A stretch of DNA of 64,000 nt from Ostreococcus mediterraneus (GCA_012295225.1 WMKK01000013.1:296167-360166), one strand, 5' to 3'; positions 8,675-19,789 are shown, counted from the first letter of the stretch. The notes: generated from the sequence alone by a model not told the origin. Numbers and translations: made by a program.

Positions 8675-11600
8675 CGCACAATTTATTGAATTCGTGCGCG
8701 CGCACCGACACTCCGGGTCGGCGGCGTCATTCGGCGCCGCGAGAGACGACGAAAGCGCGAAAGATGACGACGAGAGCGACGACGACGATGAACCGAGGAC
8801 ACCGGTTCGCGTGACGTCGCTGACGACGAAAGACGCGGATGCGATCGTGAAGAGCGCGCGCGAAAGCGCCAGAAAGGCAATGTTTGCTGCGCGGGTGCGA
8901 AGCGCGATGAAGGTGGCGCGGGAGACGCGGACGGTGGCGGATGAGAGCGCGGAGGCGTTGCGCGCGTCGGGCGCGAAGACGTCGGCGTCGTCCGCCGTTC
9001 GAAGGGAGATTTTCGAGGACGATGCGCTCGGTGTGACGGAGTTTCAAAGTACTGGGCGTGCGTTGGATTTTTATGAGGGTGATGGTGCGGCACAGGACGT
9101 GCGTGGACGACGACGGGTGTCGTTGACGCCGCCACGGGCGTTGAGCATGACGATGTCACCAGTCGCTGGACCGAGAGACCGCGGCAGCGGCGCCAGCGAT
9201 GGTGGTGGTAATGGTGTTGAATTGCGCACCGTTACTGAGACCGTGGTACAGGCGCAGAACGGGACGCCGGTGAAAATGGCGGCGGCGCACGCGATGGCGG
9301 TGGTTGAAATCGAGGTGCAGACGTTGCGGGCGAAAGTTGCGGCGTTGCAACGTGAATTAGAGACGTCATTGGAGGAACGCGAACGCGTACTGAGCGAGCG
9401 ATTAGTGCTCGTATCCGCGGTGACGTCGGCGGAGCAAGAGCGCGAAACGGCAACGGCAAAAATGGCACACATGGAGATACGCGCGGCGACGTTGATGCGC
9501 GAACGGGACGATGTCGCCGCCGAATTGGCCAAGGCGCGCGTGGCTCGAGATGTCGACGAGAAGAGCTCAGATGAAGCAGCAAAGATACATATTTCTAAGC
9601 TTGAATTCGCGTTGAGCGAAAAATCGATTGAAATTGCGCGCATGCAAACGATAATGGACGAGATGGGTGTACAAGTGCGCGCGAGCTCGTCTACGGTTGA
9701 AAAGTTGGAAAGCCGGCTTGCTGCAGCGACGACGCGATTAGAATCCGCCCAAGCGCAGCTCGAGCAGTCAAAGACGACGAACGCGACAAATGATGCGCAA
9801 ACCAAAACGCTTAAGAGCGATATTGACCGTTTGACATCGACGCTGACTTCGACTAATGAAAAGCTCGCAAATGTGACGTCTGAGCTGCACGAAGCGCGCA
9901 CGCAAATCAAAGCTCGCTCGGATGATGTCGACGGCGTTAATGAAGAGAACGAACGCCTCATGGCAGATATCGATAGACTTAATGGCATGGTGACTCTGAC
10001 GAATAGTACGATGTCCCAGAAAGACGCGCTCGTGGATCAAACGCGTGAGGAGGTTGCCAAGGCGGTGGAGGAGAGAGACGACGCACGCAACGCTCTCGCG
10101 GCGGCGCTCCACGAGGCGTCGACGAAAGACCAATTGCACGAAGTTGAAAGACGAGCAAAAGAGCGAATTGAAGTCACGCTTGAAGAAGTGCGCGCGGCGT
10201 TGCGAACGAAAACGGGCGAATGCGCAAGCGCTGAATCATCGTTGGCGATGCTGCGCGTTGAAATTGAGGAGTTGCGCACCAAACTTGAAAAGGAAAGTAG
10301 ACGCGCAATGACGACTGAGGAAAAAGCTCTTTCTGCCAAAGAAGCATTTGCTGCTCGTCTTTCTGCGGCGGCCGATAAGCAGCAATCGTTCCACGGTCGC
10401 ATGCTTGAAATGAAGTCACAGGTTGACGAAGAGAAGAAGCTCATCGAAGCGAAGGCTCGCGCCTCCGTGGATGAAATCAGCGAACAGCTCGCTACCGTCA
10501 AGCAGCAGCTCGTCGATAAAGAAAAGGCGTTTTTGGCAGCGTCTAAAAGAGCGACCGACCGAGAAGCGGAGCTTGAAAAGGTCTACGAAGACCTGAATAA
10601 CGCAAAGAACGCATTGTTGGAGCTAAAGAGCAAGACTTCGGAGGATGCCATCGCGCGCCAGGAAATCACGAGTTTGCTGGAAGAGTTAGCGGATGCCAAG
10701 AATCAAGTGCAACGCTTAGAAGCAGCGCAAAGCATGTCGAGCGAAGAGACGAAAGCGGCGAAGAGACAAGTGGAAGCTTTAGAGGGAAAAATAGCAGGCT
10801 TGGAAGCGGCCGCCGATTTGGCCGCCTCAGAATCAGAAGAGCTTCGCAAAAAGTTGGATATAGCTGATAAAGACGCTCAAGCAGTCGCGGAGGACAATGA
10901 ACTCGCGTCGTCTATGGCAGCGCAAGCATTGAACGCCGCACAAGCAAAGATCATAAAGCTTGACAAGCACATTGTTGGGCTCAATAGCGAAATTGCGACG
11001 TTAAAGGAGAAAAATTCTTTGTCACGCGAGGCGGACCTCGACTCCATTAAGACGGATTTTGTAGAATTGCACAAAAAGTGCGAAGCGTCCGATCGACGCG
11101 TCCGAGATCTTAGCGCGGAAATCAAAACTCTCGAAGCCGCGGTCGCGAAGGAGCGAAGAGCGACGAGTGCGAGTGAAACGCGCGCCAACGCCGAGGCTGA
11201 GGCGCGAGCGGAGGTTGAGGCAAAACTTGAGGACATGCGCACGAAGGTAGCCACCGCAGAGTCGCGCGTTGGTGAAGTAAACGCCGAGCTCGTGCTGTTA
11301 GAAAAGCAACTTGAAAACGAGAAGCGCAAACCTGACGCTAGGCGAAGTAGCGGGGCTGGTGACTTGAAGGCGATGACGGCGTCGCGAGACGCCGCCGTAC
11401 GCCGCGCGAAAGATTTGCAAGCCGATTTAGCAAAGGTGACGAACGAGCGTGAACTTCTTCAAGAAGCCATGGCGAACTTAGAAAAACGTCTCGAGTACGA
11501 ACGGACTGAATTTGCCAAGCAACTCAGAGAGGCGGTCATGACTGCAGTCAAAGCAAAAGATGAGGAGGTGGTTGAAATCCGCAAGCAGTTGAACGCCATG

Positions 11601-12572
11601 CGTGAAATGTCCATGGGTGGAGAAAGCGTCAGCGCTAATCTTAGTCGAGCGTATGAAGCGAAACAGCAAGAGCTCGCATCAGCACAAAGTATTATTTCAG
11701 GGTTGAAGGGGGACATGACGAGCTTGCAGCACCAGCTTGAACATGCAAATGCGACTGTCCTCGCTGAGCGGCGTCGATTGATGGCGAGTTCACAATCGGA
11801 TAGTGAACTCGCGCAAATGCGCGACGAACGTGACGCGGCAAAGAAAACCTTGAGTGACACCGAACACGCGCTGTCTGAAGCACTTGCAGCGAAGTCCTGG
11901 TTGGAAGGCTCGATCGCCGCGACGGAGGAGGAACTCATCGCCGCGAAAAAGGCTGCTGCGGCGGCGACGGCGATGAGTGAACAGGCGCGAGCTCAGATTA
12001 CTGCGATTTCTCGTCAGCAAGGCTTGAGTCCGAAGTTGTTGACGTCGCCAACTAGACGAAGCGCACGTCCGTTCGGTTCGCCCATGTTGGACGCGCAACT
12101 CGCCTCTCCGTTGAAGTGGTTTTCTCGACGCGTGAAGACGCCGGAAATGGCCCGCACGCCTTCAAACAATTTATTCAACAAGTTCGCATCGACCACGATG
12201 CCAACACCAACTATGCCGATGCGGACTCCTGGTGGTTCATGGCGCGCGCCTTCGCGCCCAGAAACCGCTGCTGAAGCGGTTGCGGCATTGATACAGTTCC
12301 TCGTCATTGCGCTCGTGTGCATTGCATGCATGGTGTTCTTGGTCGCCGTATCGCCTGTTGACGTCGATTCTCCTCTGTACACCAATGATGCATCGACTAT
12401 GCGCATGTACGTGCGTTCATTGAAGAAAACAATCACATTAGCAGTGCCCACAAGCGATGGCTCGAGCTGCGGCTCGATGAAACAGCGTTTTAAAGATGGA
12501 ATTTTGGAAATCTCGCACGCGCTCATCGGCCGACACTACCGCTCGATGTGCGTACGCAACTTTCCAAGCTAG
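8637..12572 (+). CDS. Large tail-anchored coiled-coil protein (1311 residues)
   Basis: The N-terminus is acidic (a run of Asp from a GAC repeat) and disordered for about 220 residues. About 950 residues of nearly continuous heptad coiled coil follow. Near residues 1217-1238 lies one strong hydrophobic segment, ALIQFLVIALVCIACMVFL, followed by about 70 residues with four cysteines. That is a single-pass, C-terminally anchored design, as in golgins such as giantin, in nuclear-envelope tethers, or in ER tethers. Just before the membrane segment is a basic, Pro/Ser-rich stretch with SPTRRSARPFGSP and TPTMPMRTPGG, likely phosphorylated by proline-directed kinases. No family was recognised. A role as a membrane tether or structural rod is inference. 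Confidence 0.8.
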
Positions 12573-12665
12573 TAAACCTCTCGCTCGCGCGCATGTAACG
12601 ATAAAAGCAAGCTACTAAATACTACTATTGTCACGATTACATCCCCGTGCGCTACTAAAATAGGT

Positions 12666-13379
12666 TCAATCAATCAAGTACAAGTCGCGCTCGAGGCGCA
12701 TTCTATAGCACAACCAACATAAATACCGAAACGGCACCTCCGTCCCACCCTTCTTCATCACGTAACATTTCCGCGGTATGATCACCTGCACGTGCTCGGC
12801 ATCCAAAATCTCTCGCACCATGGCCGAATGCAACACCCCGAGCGGAAGCAGTAAACAAAACGGCACCCCAGCGCCTTTGAGCGCCTTTAATATCCTCTCC
12901 TTCATGCCTTTCCCAGTATACGGCGGGTTGTCCACGACGCACGCGCACGACTTGACAAACACACGATCTCGCACGCGCTCAAAAAAGTCCTGCTTCTTAT
13001 GCACGACTTTCTTAAACCCGCTCTGTTTCAGACGCTTGCCCGCGTCGCCGTCGTAATAAAACGGCATCCAAACTTTACCTTCGCGAAGCGACGCCGGGAG
13101 CGCCGCCGCGAGCGCGTCCCACGTGCGCTGCGCCGTCGCCCATTCATCATCCTCGATGGACATCGCACCAGACATCGATCCATACGACCCGTACGCGCCC
13201 GTGCGCTCCACGCGTTCGATTTCACCGGCGCCGTCTGATGCGCTGCCGCCATCTTCCCCGTCATCACCTGTGCCGCTCCTCATCGTCGTCGCCGTCGCCG
13301 CGCGGCGCGCACCCTCGTCCTCTCGTCTACGCTTCCGCCGCATCGCATTCTTCATCGCCGCCTTTGACGTCGTCGACAT
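12666..13379 (-). CDS. Adenine-N6-methyltransferase-like protein (NPPY motif)
   Basis: 237 residues from the ATG at 13379; an upstream frame extension would overlap the ligase gene and is Ser/Arg noise. The N-terminus is a basic, disordered tail (RRKRRRED). The C-terminal 150 residues hold VWMPFYYDGDAGKRLKQSGF, resembling the SAM-binding start of some Rossmann methyltransferases (PFYxDG), then DNPPYTGKG, the catalytic (D/N)PPY-type motif of N6-adenine and related amino-methyltransferases, then a hydrophobic strand FCLLLPLGVL. It is short, so it may be a minimal methyltransferase or a related DNA/RNA-modifying enzyme. It shares a 47-base promoter gap with the NAD+-dependent ligase gene. Substrate unknown. 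Confidence 0.65.
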   Translation of the reverse strand: MSTTSKAAMKNAMRRKRRREDEGARRAATATTMRSGTGDDGEDGGSASDGAGEIERVERTGAYGSYGSMSGAMSIEDDEWATAQRTWDALAAALPASLREGKVWMPFYYDGDAGKRLKQSGFKKVVHKKQDFFERVRDRVFVKSCACVVDNPPYTGKGMKERILKALKGAGVPFCLLLPLGVLHSAMVREILDAEHVQVIIPRKCYVMKKGGTEVPFRYLCWLCYRMRLERDLYLID

Positions 13380-13426
13380 GGCGCGCGCGCGCGCGGGAGT
13401 GGAGACGCCAGAAGAGCGCGCCGTGC
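13380..13426. promoter_or_regulatory. 47-base divergent promoter gap, methyltransferase-like/LigA
   Basis: The chosen ATGs of the two divergent genes are only 47 bases apart. The gap begins with an alternating (GC)n tract. If the starts are right, both transcripts begin inside, or upstream over, the other gene's coding sequence. Confidence 0.45.
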
Positions 13427-16153
13427 ATGTCACGTCGAACGATGCACGCCCTCGCGAGACTTCGCGCGTGCGCGTCGACGACGAGTGCGAGCGCAACGAC
13501 GACGACGACGACGTCGTCGCGCGGCGGCGGCGGCGGTCACGCGCGTGCGCCGGGCGCGATGAAGTCGATGCTGATGAGGATGTCAATTGTGCCTCGGCAC
13601 AGTCGTCACGGTTTGGCGTCGTCATCGACGACGACTGCGGAGATGCGATGGTCAGGCGTGGCGTCGACGTCTGCGCCACGCGTGCGACGCGAATCGATGC
13701 GGCGTTCTGTGGTCACGCGCGCGCTGGAAGCGGAGGATTCGCGGCGCGTGGGTGAAGAATTGGATTTAAACGCCGCGGCGTCGAAGAATACTGATGCCAT
13801 CGCGCGTCGGGATGCTGCCGCCGCTGAACTTGCGCGATTAGATGCGTTGATTCTATCGCACGATGTCAAGTATTACAACGATGCGGCGCCGGAGATTAGC
13901 GATGCTGAGTACGACGCGTTGCGGCGGGCGTACGACACCATAGAAGCCGAGTATCCAGACCTCAAGGCGACGACGAGCGCTGGACGACGCGTCGGCGCAC
14001 CGGTGGATACATCGTCTGGCTTACCGAAGATTTCGCACGCGCGGGCGATGTTGTCGCTGGGGAATGCGTTTAATGTAGAACAAGTAGAAGCGTTCATGAA
14101 GCGCGTGGAGAAGCACGCGGCGTCGACGACGCCGGTGGAGTATTGCGCCGAGCCGAAAATTGATGGCGCATCAGCAAGTTTGAGATATGAATACGGTCAG
14201 CTGGTGTATGCGGTATCCCGAGGAGATGGGCAAATGGGCGAAGACGTCACGCGACATTTGATGGGGGCTCGCGGAGTACCGCAAAAGCTCACGGGAGCGT
14301 CGGTCCCGCCTGTGCTTGAAATTCGCGGCGAAGTACACGTTGCGGAGGATGACTTCAAGCGCGTGAACGCGCGCCGCGAAGTATTAGGGTTGCGCTTATT
14401 CAAAAACGCGCGAAACGCCGCGGCGGGGGCGATGAGGCTGCTAGACACCGCGGATAATCAGATGCCGTTGAGATTTTTGGCGTATGGCTGGGGCGCCGTA
14501 GGCGCGAATGATGACGATGTGGACGACAGTTCAATGCCTTGGAGCACGGAAAGCGAGTTTTTGGGAAAGTTCTTGCCCTCGAACGGGTTCGACGCTGTGC
14601 CGTGTCTTGGCGTTGCGACGACATTGGATGAGCTCATGGAGGCGCACGACGCTTTGGAAATCGCACGGCCGACAATGCCATATCACATCGACGGCGTGGT
14701 GTACAAGGTGAACTCTACTACTCTTCAAAACTCGCTCGGCGCTGACGCACGGCAGCCGCGATGGGCCATCGCGCACAAATTTACCGCCATGAGTGGTGTC
14801 ACCACGCTTCGCGCAATTGAAGTGCAAGTCGGTCGCACGGGCGCGTTGACTCCCGTTGCCGTACTCGATTCGGTGGATATCGGCGGTGCGTCGATTTCGC
14901 GCGCGACGTTGCATAACTTTGACGAAATTGCGCGGAAGCGTTTGAAAATTGGCGCGCAAGTCGTCGTTGAACGTGCGGGTGATGTCATTCCTCGCGTTGT
15001 ATCTTTAGCTGGTGATGATTTAGAAGAAGCGAGCGCGATGGATCCGGATGCCAAACCTCTTCCCGAGTGGTTGCCTCCAACGCGTTGCCCCGACTGTGGA
15101 TCATCCGTTGCTCGCGCACCTTTGTCGTCGTCAAAAGGCGCGATGGGATCTATTGTGCGATGCACGGGAGGTTTACAATGTCCATCGCAATCGATGGAGC
15201 GGCTGCTGCACTTTTGCGCGCGCGACGCTTTGGACATTCGCGGACTCGCGCGCGGCACTTTGGAAACTTTGCACAGCGAAGGCGTAGTGAAGACTCCAGC
15301 GGATATTTTTACTCTGGAAAGACGGTTTGGGCCACAGAGTGGCGCGGAAGTCCCGTCGTGGTGGCGTTACGCCGGCGTCAAGAATTCAAAAGGCGAGATT
15401 AAACAAGGCTCAGATGGTTTGAAGCAGAGCGCGTTGAAGTTATTTAGCGCAATTGAGCTTCGTCGCAAGGGTGTGCCTTTGTATCGATTTATCTACGCCC
15501 TCGGGATTCCGAACATCGGCGCGCACACCGCAAAGGTTCTGGCGACCCATTACGGAACGTTGGAGGCGTTCAAGAAGGCGGCGCTCGCCGCCGCTAAAGG
15601 CGGTCCAGAAAGTTTGGCGAGCGCCGCGCTCACCGCGATCGATGGCGTTGGCCCGGTTTTGACACAGTCCATCACGGAGTTCTGGGCCGAACGCGCCAAC
15701 GCGCGCATTGTGGATGAAATACTCGCCACTGGTGTTGTCGTCCTCGATGCGAAAGTGGGCAAGGCGCCAAAATCCCAAGCGTCGCGACCGGCATTGACGT
15801 CCCAAACGCCCGCTCCTGCCGACGCCTCCGCCGCACCTTCAATTACCGCCCCATCGCAGCTTCCAACAGCACAGCCCATGGAGAAGACGATGGAGGTCAC
15901 CGACTTGAACTCGATGAAAATCGTATTCACGGGATCCGTTGACGACATGTCCCGTGAAGACGTCCACGACGCCATCGAACGTCACGGTGGCGTCGTGCAA
16001 TCTTCAATCTCAAGTAAAACCGCCTGCGTCATCGCGGGTGCAGGCGCTGGACCATCCAAGCTCACCAAAGCGCGCGAACTTGGCGTACCAGTCATCGACG
16101 CTCGTACATTCTTAGACGCCATTGCGAGCGGCCGACCAGTCCCGCTCAAATAG
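13427..16153 (+). CDS. ligA: NAD+-dependent DNA ligase, bacterial LigA type, organelle-targeted form
   Basis: About 908 residues. All LigA parts are present in order: the Ia domain with YYNDAAPEISDAEYDALRRA, the adenylation domain with AEPKIDG (nucleophile Lys near residue 244) and SRGDGQMGEDVT, the IDGVVYKVN motif, the OB part with HKFTAMSG and QVGRTGALTPVA, a Cys4 zinc finger (CPDC...C...C, about 552-585), helix-hairpin-helix repeats (about 693-748) and a C-terminal BRCT domain (about 830-905). It is a full-length, apparently intact enzyme. About 145 residues of Arg/Ser/Thr-rich sequence precede the Ia domain and look like an organelle transit peptide. EPKIDG (rather than ELKIDG) and the FLAYGWG motif recall alphaproteobacterial LigA. 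Eukaryotes normally use ATP-dependent ligases. The ATG at 13427 or 13442 is the likely start; an earlier ATG at 13238 would lie inside the divergent gene. Confidence 0.93.
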   Translation: MSRRTMHALARLRACASTTSASATTTTTTSSRGGGGGHARAPGAMKSMLMRMSIVPRHSRHGLASSSTTTAEMRWSGVASTSAPRVRRESMRRSVVTRALEAEDSRRVGEELDLNAAASKNTDAIARRDAAAAELARLDALILSHDVKYYNDAAPEISDAEYDALRRAYDTIEAEYPDLKATTSAGRRVGAPVDTSSGLPKISHARAMLSLGNAFNVEQVEAFMKRVEKHAASTTPVEYCAEPKIDGASASLRYEYGQLVYAVSRGDGQMGEDVTRHLMGARGVPQKLTGASVPPVLEIRGEVHVAEDDFKRVNARREVLGLRLFKNARNAAAGAMRLLDTADNQMPLRFLAYGWGAVGANDDDVDDSSMPWSTESEFLGKFLPSNGFDAVPCLGVATTLDELMEAHDALEIARPTMPYHIDGVVYKVNSTTLQNSLGADARQPRWAIAHKFTAMSGVTTLRAIEVQVGRTGALTPVAVLDSVDIGGASISRATLHNFDEIARKRLKIGAQVVVERAGDVIPRVVSLAGDDLEEASAMDPDAKPLPEWLPPTRCPDCGSSVARAPLSSSKGAMGSIVRCTGGLQCPSQSMERLLHFCARDALDIRGLARGTLETLHSEGVVKTPADIFTLERRFGPQSGAEVPSWWRYAGVKNSKGEIKQGSDGLKQSALKLFSAIELRRKGVPLYRFIYALGIPNIGAHTAKVLATHYGTLEAFKKAALAAAKGGPESLASAALTAIDGVGPVLTQSITEFWAERANARIVDEILATGVVVLDAKVGKAPKSQASRPALTSQTPAPADASAAPSITAPSQLPTAQPMEKTMEVTDLNSMKIVFTGSVDDMSREDVHDAIERHGGVVQSSISSKTACVIAGAGAGPSKLTKARELGVPVIDARTFLDAIASGRPVPLK

Positions 16154-16386
16154 TTCCTAGTCGCGTCGGCATCACGACGCGTTGTCACCACACTCCCAGC
16201 ACTGTACACTAAAACTCATCACCGTCCATACATCACCATCGCGTTCACATTCGCGTCGTCACGACGTTACACCATGTCATTAAACGTCGCCAGTCGTTCA
16301 CGAAGCGTTTCTCTTCAGTGCCCAGTCAGCGCTCACGTCACTATCCGCCACGTTCCGCGCACGCGGCATACATCGCGCGTGCGACG

Positions 16387-18876
16387 ATGTCGAGACGTTG
16401 CATCAAAGACACCGCATCGCGCCTCGGCGCGGTCGTCTCGCGCATGACGACGACGGCGACGCACGGAGCAGCGACGTCAACGTCGAATGCGCTCCACGGG
16501 ACCCTGGCGTCGTCAGCACCCTTTACGCGCGCCGCGATCGCGCGCACGTACGCCGCTCGCACGCACGCCGCCACAGTCGCTGCGACGATCACCGCACGTC
16601 GCGCCGCGAGCGCCACCCGCGCGTTCGCGCGCACATTCGCCAGCCAAGGCTCGAAGAAGACAACCAAGGGAAAGTTTTCGACGATGAAGCCGAGGGGGTC
16701 CTCGGGGAAGGATTCAACCGGTAAATCGTCGTCAGAGGCGACAGAAGCGCCGAAAACGATCGCAGACGTGTTAAAAGGACCAGGCGGGCAACAACTGGCG
16801 AGTTTGTTACTCCTCGCGTTGGCGACGTCGATGTTGAGTTCGATGCGAAGCGATGCGAGAGAGATTAGTTTTCAGGAATTCAAGACAAAGTTGTTGGCCG
16901 CGGGGTTGGTTGAACGCGTGGAGGTTTCGAATAAAACGCAAGCTAAGGTGTACATCAAACCCGTCGGGGGGTTGATCAAGTCTCGCCACGGTGCTGGGGA
17001 GGATTACGACACTGGGGAGATTGGAGCTCCGCCGGGCGCGCGTACGACGGCGTCGGGGTACAAGTTTTATTTCAACATTGGGAGCTTGGATACGTTTGAA
17101 CGCAAGTTGGAAGAGGCGCAAGAATTGGCGGGTACGGACGTGGAAGATTACGTCCCAGTGACGTATGTGAATGAAATATTTTGGCAAAGTGAGCTCATGC
17201 GTTTAGCGCCGACGTTGTTACTCATCGGAGGATGGTTGTACTTTAGCCGAAGAAGCGCTGGCATGGGCGGTATGGGTGGAATGGGGGGCGGTTCGGGAGG
17301 AATTTTCAACGTCGGCAAGGCCACGGTGGCGACGTTGGATAAGAATGCAAAGACTAAAATTATGTTTAAAGACGTCGCGGGGTGTAACGAGGCCAAACGC
17401 GAAATCATGGAGTTTGTGGATTTCCTTAAGAATCCGAAAAAGTACGAAGCGTTGGGCGCAAAAATTCCACACGGCGCGCTCCTCGTCGGCCCTCCAGGGA
17501 CGGGGAAAACGTTGCTCGCGAAAGCCACCGCAGGAGAAGCGGGGGTGCCGTTTCTATCTATTTCGGGTTCTGATTTTATGGAGATGTTTGTCGGCGTCGG
17601 TCCTTCGCGCGTGCGCGATTTATTCGCTCAAGCGCGACAACAAAAGCCCTCCATCATCTTCATCGATGAAATCGATGCTATCGGTCGTCAGCGCGGTCGT
17701 GGGGGTTTCGCCGGTGGTAACGACGAACGTGAGAACACTCTCAACCAGCTTTTAGTAGAAATGGATGGTTTCGGCACCAAAGAAGGCGTCATCGTATTGG
17801 CGGGTACAAACCGACCAGACATTCTCGACAAGGCGCTCTTACGTCCGGGACGCTTCGATCGACAAATTACCGTCGATCGTCCGGACATTCAAGGCCGCGA
17901 ACAAATTTTCCGCGTACACTTGGATAAAATTGCCCTCGATGGCGAAGTACCGCATTACAGCGAACGTCTCGCCGCGCTCACGCCTGGTTTCGCCGGCGCG
18001 GATATCGCCAACATGGTCAACGAAGCCGCTCTCGCGGCGGCGCGCGAAGACATGAAAGTCGTCAATCTTTCACACTTTGAGTACGCCGCTGATCGCGTCA
18101 TTGCCGGTTTGGAGAAGAAATCCAAGGTGGTGAACAAAACCGAGCGTCGCACGGTGGCGTATCACGAAGCCGGACACGCCGTCGTCGGTTGGTTTTTAGA
18201 ACACGCCGAACCCCTCCTCAAGGTGTCAATCGTCCCGCGCGGCTCGGCGGCGTTGGGTTTCGCGCAATACTTGCCAAACGAAAACCTCCTCGCCACGACG
18301 CAGCAACTGATTGACATGATGTGTATGACTCTCGGCGGTCGCGCCGCCGAGCAAGTCATGCTCGGTAAAATCAGCACTGGCGCGCAGAATGATTTGGAAA
18401 AGGTTACGCAAATGGCGTATAACACCGTCGCCGTCTACGGCATGAATGAAAAAATCGGTTTGCTCTCCTTTCCCAAGGATGAACAGAGCTTAAAATCCCC
18501 ATACTCGGAAGACACCGCGAGGATGATTGACGAAGAAGTTCGCTTACTCGTCGATACCGCGTATAAACGCACGTTGGCGCTCGTGGAGGAGAAGAAACAT
18601 CTTGTCGAAGCCATGGCGCTCGGGTTGCTCGACAAGGAGGTGCTGCAACGGCACGACTTGGTGAAGCTCTTGGGCGAGCGTCCGTTTGTGTCGGAGAATC
18701 CGCAGAACATTGACATTTTAAACGAAGGGTTTACGATGGATAATTACAAGGTGAAAGAAGTGACCGATGGCGATCAGAGCGATGATGCGGAGGGTGGCGA
18801 CGAGGACGACGACGCCGAAGCGAAGAGACGCGAAGCCGAGGCGAAGAACGCGACGCCGTTTCCGCTCGCGACGTGA
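16387..18876 (+). CDS. Mitochondrial m-AAA protease (FtsH/AFG3 type)
   Basis: 829 residues. Order: a mitochondrial-type Arg/Ala/Thr-rich presequence, transmembrane helix 1 ([17 protein letters not shown]), an intermembrane-space domain with [13 protein letters not shown], helix 2 ([17 protein letters not shown]), a Gly/Met-rich linker, the AAA ATPase with Walker A GPPGTGKT (about 368) and Walker [10 protein letters not shown], second-region-of-homology arginines (RPGRFDRQ), then the zinc protease with HEAGH (about 593) and an acidic third ligand region (ARMID). Two helices flanking an IMS domain and the overall wording fit AFG3L2/FtsH3/10, which degrades and processes inner-membrane proteins from the matrix side. 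The ATG at 16387 follows untranslated sequence after the ligase stop. The C-terminal tail is Asp/Glu-rich. Confidence 0.95.
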   Translation: MSRRCIKDTASRLGAVVSRMTTTATHGAATSTSNALHGTLASSAPFTRAAIARTYAARTHAATVAATITARRAASATRAFARTFASQGSKKTTKGKFSTMKPRGSSGKDSTGKSSSEATEAPKTIADVLKGPGGQQLASLLLLALATSMLSSMRSDAREISFQEFKTKLLAAGLVERVEVSNKTQAKVYIKPVGGLIKSRHGAGEDYDTGEIGAPPGARTTASGYKFYFNIGSLDTFERKLEEAQELAGTDVEDYVPVTYVNEIFWQSELMRLAPTLLLIGGWLYFSRRSAGMGGMGGMGGGSGGIFNVGKATVATLDKNAKTKIMFKDVAGCNEAKREIMEFVDFLKNPKKYEALGAKIPHGALLVGPPGTGKTLLAKATAGEAGVPFLSISGSDFMEMFVGVGPSRVRDLFAQARQQKPSIIFIDEIDAIGRQRGRGGFAGGNDERENTLNQLLVEMDGFGTKEGVIVLAGTNRPDILDKALLRPGRFDRQITVDRPDIQGREQIFRVHLDKIALDGEVPHYSERLAALTPGFAGADIANMVNEAALAAAREDMKVVNLSHFEYAADRVIAGLEKKSKVVNKTERRTVAYHEAGHAVVGWFLEHAEPLLKVSIVPRGSAALGFAQYLPNENLLATTQQLIDMMCMTLGGRAAEQVMLGKISTGAQNDLEKVTQMAYNTVAVYGMNEKIGLLSFPKDEQSLKSPYSEDTARMIDEEVRLLVDTAYKRTLALVEEKKHLVEAMALGLLDKEVLQRHDLVKLLGERPFVSENPQNIDILNEGFTMDNYKVKEVTDGDQSDDAEGGDEDDDAEAKRREAEAKNATPFPLAT

Positions 18877-18888
18877 TTTACTACGATT

Positions 18889-18903
18889 ACACACACACAC
18901 ACA
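18889..18903. repeat. AC dinucleotide microsatellite
   Basis: A short run of about seven AC units lies a few bases downstream of the protease stop codon, in the convergent intergenic region. Confidence 0.8.
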
Positions 18904-19042
18904 GACACATCATTATCAGCATCATCATACGCATTGTTGGATTGTATAGTACACATGTGAATTTACACTTACTACATCATAGACGTTTAACGAAACGAAT
19001 GTCGTCTTCGATGTCGCGTCTACGATTTCGCGCTCCGTCTGT

Positions 19043-19789
19043 TTACGCGTCTTCGTCTTCGTCAGCTTCTTTGACCGGTTTTGTACTCTTCTTCGGCGTC
19101 GGTGGCGGCGCGACTAAGTTTGCAAAAAACCCCAAGATCCCACGCGGCGCGTCGTATATCGGTTCACCCGCAACCGCGCGTCGTTCGCGCTCCTCATCCA
19201 CCGCGAGCATCTGTCGTAACCGACGCGCCTTTTTCCCCGAAAGCCGCGGCTCCTCACCTTCATCATCGCTCGCGCGCTCGCCGACGACCAGTTCATCAAA
19301 CCCCGTGCGAGGATCTAACTCGCGAGTAAATGTAACGTCTTCGGCGCACCCGAGGACGATTTCACACGTCGTAAAGACGACGCACCCATCCAACGCGTGG
19401 CCGCCGACGACGTCCCCGCGCGCATCCGCCAGCGACGCGTGCACGTGACACCCCTCACCGTTGCGCGAAATCGTCCCCACGAGCGAGCAAATCTCAAACC
19501 TCTGATTGGGCAAGTCTAACACCGCGTTGGTGCTGCCGGAGAGCAACGACGTGTGATTGGCGAGGCGGAGTTTCGCCGCGCGCAGGCTGCCCACAGCGGT
19601 GATGATGAAGGCGTTTGGGAGCTCTCGAGTGGCGCAAAAGTCGAGGAGGGCGCGTTTGAGGTCGTCACCCGGGACGAGACGGAGGGCGTAGGTGCGCATG
19701 ATGCGAAGGTGCGCGACGGCGCGCGGTGGCGTCCAGAAATGAAGGTGAGCTCGCGGCCCCGGTCCCACGAGGAGACGGTTGGTTGACAT
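19043..19789 (-). CDS. PPC/DUF296 domain protein
   Basis: 248 residues from the first ATG; an internal ATG at 19699, just before RTYALRLVPGDDLKRAL, is an alternative start and would place the domain at the very N-terminus. The PPC (DUF296) domain spans about residues 31-150: a strand-helix start, AFIITAVGSLRAAKLRLAN, EICSLVGTIS and CHVHASLADARGDVVGGH, the core signature of the family. In plants the domain occurs with AT-hooks in AHL nuclear proteins; here no AT-hook is seen, so it is closer to stand-alone bacterial/algal PPC proteins. The C-terminal 90 residues are charged and end in an acidic tail. It converges on the FtsH gene. Confidence 0.8.
   Translation of the reverse strand: MSTNRLLVGPGPRAHLHFWTPPRAVAHLRIMRTYALRLVPGDDLKRALLDFCATRELPNAFIITAVGSLRAAKLRLANHTSLLSGSTNAVLDLPNQRFEICSLVGTISRNGEGCHVHASLADARGDVVGGHALDGCVVFTTCEIVLGCAEDVTFTRELDPRTGFDELVVGERASDDEGEEPRLSGKKARRLRQMLAVDEERERRAVAGEPIYDAPRGILGFFANLVAPPPTPKKSTKPVKEADEDEDA

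Noticed and set aside
9071-9988. Minus-strand frame of about 305 codons inside the large coiled-coil gene
   Set aside because: Ser/Ala/Arg repeat-like composition mirrors heptad codons on the other strand; no domain.
13427-16153. Idea that the LigA gene came from a large DNA virus
   Set aside because: Motif wording is closer to alphaproteobacterial enzymes, the gene has an organelle-type leader, and no viral genes flank it. Phylogeny would be needed to be certain.
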